Below are positions 54,551 through 61,861 of a DNA stretch of 64,000 nt, piece by piece. A program made the translations under genes and the position numbers. The stretch is from positions 992,001 through 1,056,000 of the forward strand of contig NZ_ASWD01000002.1 in the NCBI RefSeq assembly GCF_000407485.1, in the 5' to 3' direction. This DNA is from Enterococcus pallens ATCC BAA-351 (GTDB lineage: Bacteria > Bacillota > Bacilli > Lactobacillales > Enterococcaceae). The notes under the pieces are model-generated. The model worked only from the letters and a program-made list of their open reading frames with translations. It was not told the DNA's origin and did not search any database. How positions within the stretch are numbered: position 1 is the first letter of the stretch; each line of letters opens with the position of its first letter.

Positions 54551-54585
54551 TACATTTTTTGCACGTTCGTTCAATATTTTTGCAC
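54538..54585. promoter_or_regulatory. Three phased TTTTTGCAC motifs (probable DeoR-family operators)
   Basis: GTGCAAAAA at 54538-54546 faces TTTTTGCAC at 54556-54564, and a second direct copy is at 54577-54585, 21 bp further (two helical turns). They cover the polyol -35 and lie upstream of the regulator promoter. Confidence 0.65.
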
Positions 54586-54660
54586 ATTTTGCGTAAGTAG
54601 ATTTATTACGTAGTATTTTTATGGTAAAATAGACAGGAAAATGAGTGGTTGGAGGGGCAT

Positions 54661-55419
54661 ATGTTAAAAAGAGAAAGACAACGCCTAATATTGGAAGAAT
54701 TAAGTGTAAAGAAAAAGGTTCTTGCAGCAGATTTGAGCAAGCAATTCCATTGTTCGGAAGATACCATTCGAAGGGATCTTAGAGAGCTTGATCAGCAAGG
54801 ATTACTAAGGAGGATTCACAGTGGGGCTATTAGCCTGGGTCCAGCAGTAACAACTTTTGAACAGCGATTAGGTGTAAATACCGATCAAAAACAATCCTTA
54901 GTACAAAAAACGCTCCCGTTATTAACGGAAGACAGCATTTTATTGATCGATGGCGGCACTACCAATTTAGAACTGGTGAAAGCTTTACCAGAAGACTTTG
55001 CAGCTACCATTATTACCAACTCACCGTATATCACTATCGAAGCTATCAAAAGAAAAAATATCGAAACTATCGTACTAGGTGGTATTATGGCTAAACGTGC
55101 AGCTGTCAGTCTTGGAGTGGAAGCATTAGAAGCGCTAGACACATTAAGAATTGATACTTACGTGATGGGTATTTACAATCTCGATCCTGAGAAAGGCATG
55201 ACCGTTCATAGTCAACAGGAATCACAGGTAAAGAGGAAAATGACGGAGGTCTCTGATGAAGTAATTGGGATGGCCTCTGCTGATAAATTGGGCGTTTACA
55301 GTAACTACATTTGTTGTGCAGCCGAAGCAATCAATGTTTTAGTAACAGATTCAAAGGATAACGCTATGCTAGAGAAACTCGAGAAGAAACAGATCTCAAT
55401 AGAGCGAGTACGAAGATAA
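54661..55419 (+). CDS. DeoR-family transcriptional regulator
   Basis: The 252-residue product has the DeoR winged helix (MLKRERQRLILEELSVKKKVLAADLSKQFHCSEDTIRRDLRELDQQGLLRRIHSGA) and the sugar-phosphate-binding DeoRC domain (LIDGGTTNLELVKALP near residue 98, VLGGIMAKR near 142). It is divergent from the polyol PTS operon and is its likely repressor. The ATG at 54661 has GGAGG five bases upstream. An extended -10 (TGGTAAAAT, 54622-54630) lies just before it. A terminator follows. Confidence 0.92.
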   Translation: MLKRERQRLILEELSVKKKVLAADLSKQFHCSEDTIRRDLRELDQQGLLRRIHSGAISLGPAVTTFEQRLGVNTDQKQSLVQKTLPLLTEDSILLIDGGTTNLELVKALPEDFAATIITNSPYITIEAIKRKNIETIVLGGIMAKRAAVSLGVEALEALDTLRIDTYVMGIYNLDPEKGMTVHSQQESQVKRKMTEVSDEVIGMASADKLGVYSNYICCAAEAINVLVTDSKDNAMLEKLEKKQISIERVRR

Positions 55420-55431
55420 GCCACAAAATAA

Positions 55432-55472
55432 AACCAAGCCTATTCATAAAGTTGAATAAGCTTGGTTTCTTT
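55432..55472 (+). terminator. Terminator of the DeoR-family gene
   Basis: AAACCAAGC..TATTCA arms pair with TGAATAAGCTTGGTTT around a short loop; T-rich flanks on both strands. Confidence 0.8.
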
Positions 55473-55509
55473 GCATTAGTAAGCCCCCCCTGATTGAGAG
55501 GTGTCTCTA

Positions 55510-56262
55510 CTATCGACTATATGCTCGACTCCGTGTCTGCTTTTTAGCTAATCGTTTCACTGGTCGTGTATCATGAACCAGCTTGCCCTTTTCCAGATGG
55601 ACCACACGATGAGGGAACCGACGAATCAGCCCATGATTGTGCGTGGTCATCACGACAGTGACACCTTTACGATTGATGCGTTCCAACAGCTGGACAATCT
55701 GCTTCGCATTAGCTGCATCCAGATTCCCCGTGGGTTCATCCGCTAATAAAATGCGCGGTTGGTTGACAATCGCCCGTGCGATTGCTGCCCGCTGTGCTTC
55801 CCCACCTGAAAGCTTCATGGCATGACGCTTGTGAGTCAAGCCCACTAAGTGCAGGATCTGATTGACCTTCCTTGGAATCTGTTCTGGCGGCGTATTAACG
55901 ATATCTAATGCATACACCAGATTTTCCTCAACGGTCATTTGCGGCAATAAACGGAAATCTTGGAAAACTACACCGATTTCTCTTCGCAAATAAGGAATTT
56001 CTTTACGCTTTAAGGTGCTCAGCTGGTGTCGATTGACAAAAATTTCACCTTGTTCAGGAACTAAATCTTTGTACAAAAGCTTCAACAGGGTTGATTTCCC
56101 TGCTCCAGAAGCGCCAGTAATATAAACGAATTCTCCAGAAGGAATCACTAAATTCACTCGTCTTAGAATGGGGATTTGCTGCTTCTTTATTTTCACTGCG
56201 CCATCGATTTTAACTCGACGCGGTTCAGTGATGAATTTACTCACATTTCTCATTTCAATCAT
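55510..56262 (-). CDS. FtsE-like ABC ATPase without an adjacent FtsX
   Basis: FtsE works with the membrane protein FtsX to activate peptidoglycan hydrolases in cell division. The 250-residue product has Walker A GASGAGKST near residue 49, Q-loop VVFQDFRLLPQMT, signature LSGGE and Walker B LLADEPTGNLD, all FtsE-like. Compared with the usual 228 residues it has an extra stretch (TEPRRVKIDGAVKIKKQQIPI) before the first strand and a basic C-terminal tail. No ftsX follows; the next gene is convergent. It is probably a paralogue, unless ftsX lies elsewhere. Confidence 0.8.
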   Translation of the reverse strand: MIEMRNVSKFITEPRRVKIDGAVKIKKQQIPILRRVNLVIPSGEFVYITGASGAGKSTLLKLLYKDLVPEQGEIFVNRHQLSTLKRKEIPYLRREIGVVFQDFRLLPQMTVEENLVYALDIVNTPPEQIPRKVNQILHLVGLTHKRHAMKLSGGEAQRAAIARAIVNQPRILLADEPTGNLDAANAKQIVQLLERINRKGVTVVMTTHNHGLIRRFPHRVVHLEKGKLVHDTRPVKRLAKKQTRSRAYSR

Positions 56263-56729
56263 GTTATCACCTCACTACTTGGGATACGCTAAATTCTTTC
56301 AGTCGGTTTTGAAAAGTTCTTCTTGCCGCTGATCATCGAAAACTACTAGTAAAAGTATACCATATCCCACCAGTCGGTTAAACGTCATTCAAAGATGTGA
56401 AAACTAAGCTTAGCCTAAATCGAAAAAAAGTTATACCGTTTTAACTCTTTCTAAACAGTCTATTCACAATTCGGTCATATCTTCCAGGTATTATATATTC
56501 ATACCAACAAACAACCCTAACACTTTTTCATTTTTAACTCCTTTGCTAGTCGGCCACCCACCGACTAGCTTTTTTTGTTTTCGATTAGGTGTTGTAGCTT
56601 ATTCTCACTTTTTCAGTCAACACAATTTATCGTCCACTTTGAGTATTTACTTCTCTTAGAAAGAATATCTCTTATCTTCTTCCCATCAGAAAAAACGCTC
56701 AATCATCATTCGATCAAGCGTTCCTATAA
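56263..56729. other. 467-bp intergenic region with an isolated terminator
   Basis: No coding frame is credible on either strand. The right part of the plus strand carries a strong intrinsic terminator with no gene ahead of it, listed separately. The ftsE-like promoter must lie on the left. Confidence 0.6.
56505..56577 (+). ncRNA. Candidate small RNA ending in an intrinsic terminator
   Basis: A perfect 9-bp stem, GCTAGTCGG (56545-56553) with CCGACTAGC (56561-56569), is followed by seven T on the plus strand. No gene on that strand precedes it for over 1 kb. TATTAT/TATATT elements near 56500 could be a -10, but the -35 is weak. The 5' end is therefore a guess. Nothing identifies a target. Confidence 0.35.
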
Positions 56730-57488
56730 TTAATTTGTCGCGTAATACATCTCTTCCATCTGCTGAGATTCCACAAGCCAATAGTCATAGAATTCGCTGC
56801 TTAACTTATACCCTCGTCCCCACAAAGTAATGATGGCTTCGCTGGTAAATCCATGCTGTTCAAATTTACGTTTTAATTTATTAATCAAACAAGATAACTG
56901 ACTCATATTCGAGGAAGTATCCCCATCACGCCAAAGGTGATCACACAACTCTTTTCGAGACAAGATACCACTCTTTGGGTAGGCTTCCACTAAGCATTCA
57001 AACACTTTTTTCTCAGTTTTGGATAGACTCTTTAGCAAAAGCTTTCTATTGTCATACTTCGGACCTTCCCCCATATGTGGGAAGGAAAGAATCGGATTAC
57101 CTGAGGCCATTTCCTGCTCCAACTGACGAGTCAAGTCGTTTATCTTTTCCCGCAAGCTCTCGTAGCTGGTATCCTTCGTCAACCAGTCCGCAATCCCCTG
57201 TTCGTGCCAGTGCGACTGTTCCTCTTCGTTTGGATAGTTCTCCACAATCCGTAACACCTTGAGCGGATATTTTTTTAATAGGGTTAACAGCTGTTCTACT
57301 TCTGAATGACACAAGCTCTCGCTCAAGATAACTCCCTGAAAATACGAAATAAACGGATTGACGGTGCCGTTCTGTAAACGATGAAGCATATCCGCCGAAC
57401 ACAAAATTTCACAGTTCATTCGCTGCAGCTTATTAATAATGTTTTCTTCGGTCAAGGTATTCTTGGTTAAAATAAGTACATGTTGCAT
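56730..57488 (-). CDS. Winged-helix regulator with a pseudo-receiver domain (OmpR-like)
   Basis: The 252-residue product has an N-terminal domain of receiver size (MQHVLILTKNTLTEENIINKLQRMNCEILCS) that lacks the conserved acidic pocket and phospho-Asp of true response regulators. From about residue 150 there is an OmpR/PhoB winged helix (LSKTEKKVFECLVEAYPKSGILSRKELCDHLW; TLWGRGYKL). No histidine kinase is adjacent. It is 17 bp after the recombinase-like membrane protein, so it is likely the output regulator of that small operon. Confidence 0.82.
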   Translation of the reverse strand: MQHVLILTKNTLTEENIINKLQRMNCEILCSADMLHRLQNGTVNPFISYFQGVILSESLCHSEVEQLLTLLKKYPLKVLRIVENYPNEEEQSHWHEQGIADWLTKDTSYESLREKINDLTRQLEQEMASGNPILSFPHMGEGPKYDNRKLLLKSLSKTEKKVFECLVEAYPKSGILSRKELCDHLWRDGDTSSNMSQLSCLINKLKRKFEQHGFTSEAIITLWGRGYKLSSEFYDYWLVESQQMEEMYYATN

Positions 57489-57505
57489 GGGGATTCCCCT
57501 TTTCT

Positions 57506-58249
57506 TTATGTTTTTGAAGCGTTCTTTTCTTTGTTTGGCGGCTTAGTTTCAGATTCCTCAGTATCAATCAAAACATTCCATAAAATAATCAGTGTTACTG
57601 CCACACAGATCGCTATTTGAATCCACAATTGATCAAAATATGATTCCGCCAACTTAATGCTAAAAATTGCCAATAGAAAACAAATAACTAGAACCATTGC
57701 CAGCTGAAGTTGCTTTAGCTCTTGCTGTATGCGGTAAGCTGTCTCCAGCGGTACCCGCTTTTGTTGGGCCACCTGACGGATCGAGTGCTTGCCCACTAAA
57801 AGCCAAATAATCTCACGATACAGCTTGCGTGCCTCCGGTTCTTTACTAAATAATGAGTAAGCATCCTTACTGCGATCCCGTTCCTTGCCAGCCTTCACCA
57901 GCACCGGATGCAACAAGCGATCATTGCGCAGCGACCAACGAAAAATCTGGCGCCATTCCTCCATATTCAGTTGCGGTAAATTCAACACATCCAAGGTAAT
58001 TTCCCGCTCCTCCAACTGATCCAAGCAAGCTAATAATTGGCGATAATCGCGAGAAATTACTTCCCATGAAGCAATCACCAGATGATCTCCTGGCTGAGCA
58101 AAATTCAGCAGTGCTTGAAATTCACTGGTAGGCGAATTCAGGGCCTCTACCTCCTGATGCCCATCAGAGAAAAGTTCGTCCACCGGATAATCCTCCAGCA
58201 TATCCAATTGTTGGGTAATCTGATACCCGCGTGCATAGCCAAGATTCAT
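57506..58249 (-). CDS. Serine-recombinase-like membrane protein lacking the catalytic serine
   Basis: The 247-residue product begins like a resolvase (MNLGYARGYQITQQLDML; LVIASWEVISRDYRQLLACLDQL). At the position of the catalytic Ser in YARVS it has Tyr9 (YARGY). Residues 146-178 form a resolvase-type helix-turn-helix (WLLVGKHSIRQVAQQKRVPLETAYRIQQEL). Two membrane helices follow at 182-199 and 209-228 with a charged tail. This looks like a recombinase converted into a membrane-bound DNA-binding or sensing protein. It overlaps the 58-residue gene by 4 bp (ATGA) and precedes the winged-helix regulator. Confidence 0.75.
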   Translation of the reverse strand: MNLGYARGYQITQQLDMLEDYPVDELFSDGHQEVEALNSPTSEFQALLNFAQPGDHLVIASWEVISRDYRQLLACLDQLEEREITLDVLNLPQLNMEEWRQIFRWSLRNDRLLHPVLVKAGKERDRSKDAYSLFSKEPEARKLYREIIWLLVGKHSIRQVAQQKRVPLETAYRIQQELKQLQLAMVLVICFLLAIFSIKLAESYFDQLWIQIAICVAVTLIILWNVLIDTEESETKPPNKEKNASKT

Positions 58250-58422
58250 CGTGTCCTTCCTCTTTCTGTCGGAGTTTTTCTCGCAGGTGCCGACTGCTGG
58301 TTCGTTCGCAGCAGTCGAGCAACCTTCATTTGCAAGTCCCGTTGACCCTTCATCAGCGAGAATAGTAAATAGCTTTGGACCAATACAATCAGGCCTAGCA
58401 CTAGCAATAATAAATAGACCAT
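58246..58422 (-). CDS. 58-residue single-pass membrane protein
   Basis: The small protein starts MVYLLLLVLGLIVLVQSYLLFSL, a single membrane helix. A basic, glutamine- and proline-containing tail follows and ends TPTERGRTR. GAGGAG lies eight bases before the ATG, and its TGA overlaps the ATG of the recombinase-like gene in an ATGA junction, strong evidence that it is translated. It lies 24 bp after the large secreted protein gene. No family is recognised. It may anchor or assist the two downstream proteins. Confidence 0.75.
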   Translation of the reverse strand: MVYLLLLVLGLIVLVQSYLLFSLMKGQRDLQMKVARLLRTNQQSAPARKTPTERGRTR

Positions 58423-58446
58423 TGCATCACTCCTCGCCTCTTTCGT

Positions 58447-61400
58447 TTATTTGGTTTTTATTTTTCCTAAATCATTCTTCTTATAGTCCCAACTATACGG
58501 CTGTGGAGTTTTCGGATTATCTTGTCCATCTACATTCGGCTGAACATAGAAGGTCACCCAAAATTCTTCCCCTTGATTTAACTCATTTTTGCTTAACTGC
58601 AACGGTCCTGCCGTATAGGCACTGTGGTTCTCATGACTTGCACCATTCGCATCGGCAAGTTGAGTCGTTTGGTAATAGCCCAACAGGTTATAAAACTCTG
58701 GAACAACCACCGACATCTGAACTTGATCAGCTAAATCAGTCAACTGATCTGTATCCACTGCAATATCAGTGAAGCCCGGTTCATCTGCTAATAGACCAGA
58801 CTTCCCAGTCAGATTGGCCTGATAATCTGGATCAACAGCTGGATTGCCACCATTATTTTTTATGTTTTTGATGTCAAAATAGCCTTCAGTTGGCACTACA
58901 ATCTCACCAGATTCATTCAAGACTACTTGTCGAACATGGAATAGTACATTACCTGTTAAGGTGATATCCAAATGTCCGATCGTCTCATTACCAGAAATTG
59001 AACCATCCTTGTGATTGGCATCCAATGGCCCATCCCATTTGTAGGTCACTGAAGGTGTCACTTTCCCTGGTGCTAAGGCATCATGAATGGTTGGTAAGCT
59101 AACTACTAATTTGTTTGGATTATTCGTTGCATCCGCCAAGGTTGGCAGTTCTGCACTAGTTTCATTAGACGCATCAAAGTAGTCGTAGACCTTTACATTA
59201 CCGTTCTCTAATACCTTGTTATTGGTCTGTGTCTTACGTAAACGATACGGAATAGTATAATCATCCGCATAGTAAACAACGCCATTGGTATCCTTCGGTG
59301 TTATAGCCGGATTGGTTTTAGTATTCGGCAACGTATTTTTCGTTGTTGCAAACACCCAAACCCGATTCCTAATCGTAATTCCCGATACGCCTGTTGTGTA
59401 GGTTACATCCACCGGGTAAGGCTTCGCAACAGTTGCTTCTCGCAAAGCTTTTAATTGGTTAGCATCCACCGTTACTTTACTTGAGAACTTACTTTCTTCC
59501 CCATCTTCATCTAAGCCTTCGCCATGGTCACCGTCTCCAGTACCATGGTTAACCAAATCCCAAGCAGTTGTCTTTGCGAGCTTCTTGAATACTTTATCTG
59601 CATCGGCAACGTTAAAAGTGGTCTCAAGATCAGCTAATGGAATATGGAAGTTTTGAGCATCCAAAGCAAATTTGTTATCAGGGTCGTCAACTGTTTGCGA
59701 TGTTTTCTTGTTAATCCACCGAGAAGTTACCGATGCTTGCCCTTGTGAATCTGATACAAAATAGGTAATTAATTGTGGTCCAGCCTTCGTTTTATCAAAA
59801 CCTAATCCACTCCAATCAATCGGTGAAGAAATACTTAAAGGATTCCTGTTAATTTTCATCTGTAATGCATTTTCTCGATCTTGTGGCGTTGCTCCTAGAG
59901 ATGTATCGTTACTATCTACTTGGTCGTAAACATTTATCGCAGTATCATCAGACATTAAGCCATTTTCTTTGCCAGTAATCAACCAGCGATCTAGTGTGTT
60001 CCAATTTCGATAATTTGTAGGGCTAGGATTTGCTACAGCATTATTTGTGATATCTACAGTAATAGCTTTTTCACCCTTAATCGCAGGTGAATAGTCATCA
60101 TTTATCTCTAGTACACCTATAAAACCCATATTTGAAGAAGGAGCTCCACTAGTTGCTGGTGGAACAGCTTCATGGTAAAGACTAAGTTTGTCTACAAACT
60201 TATCTTTATCTGCTGTTGATCCCCCCATAAATAGTTGGTTATTGCCCGAATCAATAATCTTAGTTGGAAGGACAAAGCCATTTGTTTCAAGTGCACGGAC
60301 AGAGATAGTTTTCAAAGGTTCTGAATCTGTTATACCTTTCATCAGCCCAGAAATAAAATAGTTGGCCCCTGTTAAGTTATTAGAATAATAATCAGAGTAG
60401 AAATTATCAGTCAAAGATGATGTGGAACCAAAATATGAAATTGTTCCGTCACTATTATTAATTAGCTTAATCCGAGTCAATCTAGGAAAAGTTTGTATTT
60501 CTCTTGATGCATAAGTATTTAGATCAACTTCAATCAACTTAGTTTTAGGAGAATCTACAACCAAGAAATAAGCATGGTCATCTGTACAAATTTCTTCTAA
60601 AACTAGCAATTCTCTGTTAGTAGCATATGAATATTTTCTTTTCTTTAAGTTTTCTCCTGTTAAAGGGTCTTGAATATCCTCATTAGTATCGAATACTTGA
60701 AATGATAATTTTGAAGTAGTTTTCACACCATCATAGTGACTATTGCTAAAAGTTCCATATACTTTTCCATCATTATTATAAAAAATATTTGTAGGCGTAG
60801 TTACTACTTGCACACCTTCATTTGGTAAATTGATTTCTGGATCTGTATTCAATAAGTTTTCAACTGAAAACAAATAGGAAGAAGCACCAGAAAATCCAGA
60901 TCCTTCCCAACCGTTGACGTTAATCGCCGCAAATGGAACTCGGTGCTTCACTTTTCCCTCGTGTGTTGAGTTAGAAGTGTTTATCCTACCTACAATTATT
61001 GAATCATCAGAATAAGTACTGAAAGTATTTACTTTTATATGGTAATTAGCTTTCATACCAGTATTGGGATTATCAGTAGTGGTTAACTTCACTCTATTAA
61101 TACTAGCCGCAGTGTTCGATTCTCCACTTATCTCATATCTGAAGAATGAGCCATCCTGTGTTCCAACTAAATAAGCATTATTTGATACATTATAAAAACC
61201 TGTATTAATCCTCAAGGCAATATCAGTTGTCTTCCCTACTAAGTTTTCTGCTAATAATTGTCCCTCTTTATTGAACACAGCTACTTTGATCAATCCGCCT
61301 TTGTTGGATCCAGCAAAACCATACAATACAACATAATTTCCATATGTCGTTTTTTCAATTGCTCTAATTGCAACGCTTATTGTACCGAGTTCACTAACAG

Positions 61401-61731
61401 CTGCCCCTGTAGCATCTACAATCTTTTTTTCTAATATTGCTACTATTTCATCATTTTGCAGATAGTTATTAAATCTTGGGGTCTGACTAGTAAGTGATTG
61501 TTCAAAAACTGCGCCACCATCTATCGGTACATTAAATGCGTTATTCCCATTTTCATCTGTCACAGTGAGTGGATTTGTCGGATGCGCAGAAACTCTCCCA
61601 TTATCATCTAGCAATTTCATACCGACAAGAACGGCACCCAACATCAATAGCATAAAACATACTAGTGCTAATGCTTTTCTTGCTTGTTTATTTTTCGATA
61701 AAAGAAAACGAATTCTTTTTATTTTCTTCAT
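58447..61731 (-). CDS. Large secreted or membrane-anchored protein of unknown function
   Basis: The 1094-residue product has a basic N terminus and one membrane helix (ALALVCFMLLMLGAVLVGMKLL, about residues 22-43), a signal peptide or anchor. The next 450 residues hold repeated short strands that could form a beta-propeller-like domain (YGNYVVLYGFAGSN, NAYLVGTQDGSFFRYE, DSIIVGRINTS). The rest has beta-rich, Ig-like stretches, with an acidic DGDHGEGLDEDGEE loop near residue 745. There is no LPXTG motif; the end reads SWDYKKNDLGKIKTK. The ATG at 61731 has AAAGGAG nine bases upstream. I do not recognise the family. Confidence 0.7.
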   Translation of the reverse strand: MKKIKRIRFLLSKNKQARKALALVCFMLLMLGAVLVGMKLLDDNGRVSAHPTNPLTVTDENGNNAFNVPIDGGAVFEQSLTSQTPRFNNYLQNDEIVAILEKKIVDATGAAVSELGTISVAIRAIEKTTYGNYVVLYGFAGSNKGGLIKVAVFNKEGQLLAENLVGKTTDIALRINTGFYNVSNNAYLVGTQDGSFFRYEISGESNTAASINRVKLTTTDNPNTGMKANYHIKVNTFSTYSDDSIIVGRINTSNSTHEGKVKHRVPFAAINVNGWEGSGFSGASSYLFSVENLLNTDPEINLPNEGVQVVTTPTNIFYNNDGKVYGTFSNSHYDGVKTTSKLSFQVFDTNEDIQDPLTGENLKKRKYSYATNRELLVLEEICTDDHAYFLVVDSPKTKLIEVDLNTYASREIQTFPRLTRIKLINNSDGTISYFGSTSSLTDNFYSDYYSNNLTGANYFISGLMKGITDSEPLKTISVRALETNGFVLPTKIIDSGNNQLFMGGSTADKDKFVDKLSLYHEAVPPATSGAPSSNMGFIGVLEINDDYSPAIKGEKAITVDITNNAVANPSPTNYRNWNTLDRWLITGKENGLMSDDTAINVYDQVDSNDTSLGATPQDRENALQMKINRNPLSISSPIDWSGLGFDKTKAGPQLITYFVSDSQGQASVTSRWINKKTSQTVDDPDNKFALDAQNFHIPLADLETTFNVADADKVFKKLAKTTAWDLVNHGTGDGDHGEGLDEDGEESKFSSKVTVDANQLKALREATVAKPYPVDVTYTTGVSGITIRNRVWVFATTKNTLPNTKTNPAITPKDTNGVVYYADDYTIPYRLRKTQTNNKVLENGNVKVYDYFDASNETSAELPTLADATNNPNKLVVSLPTIHDALAPGKVTPSVTYKWDGPLDANHKDGSISGNETIGHLDITLTGNVLFHVRQVVLNESGEIVVPTEGYFDIKNIKNNGGNPAVDPDYQANLTGKSGLLADEPGFTDIAVDTDQLTDLADQVQMSVVVPEFYNLLGYYQTTQLADANGASHENHSAYTAGPLQLSKNELNQGEEFWVTFYVQPNVDGQDNPKTPQPYSWDYKKNDLGKIKTK

Positions 61732-61813
61732 TCTTCTCGACTCCTTTTTCTCAACACTTATCAAATCAATGCTTTACACTTAAAACACTCACCTCATGAG
61801 TGTTGTTGCTTTT

Positions 61814-61846
61814 TATGAGAGGGATACAGAAAGCTGTATCCCTAAT
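61814..61846 (-). other. Hairpin between the protease and the large secreted protein genes
   Basis: AGGGATACAG/CTGTATCCCT arms (10 bp) around AAAG lie just after the protease stop, and AACACTCA/TGAGTGTT follows. Neither has a clear T run on the minus strand, so partial termination or mRNA processing is possible. Confidence 0.5.
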
Positions 61847-61861
61847 TGTTCCTCTTGATCT

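Noticed and set aside
58251-58772. A 173-codon frame antisense to the 58-residue gene and the large secreted protein
   Set aside because: No start signal; the minus-strand genes with good ribosome-binding sites explain the region.
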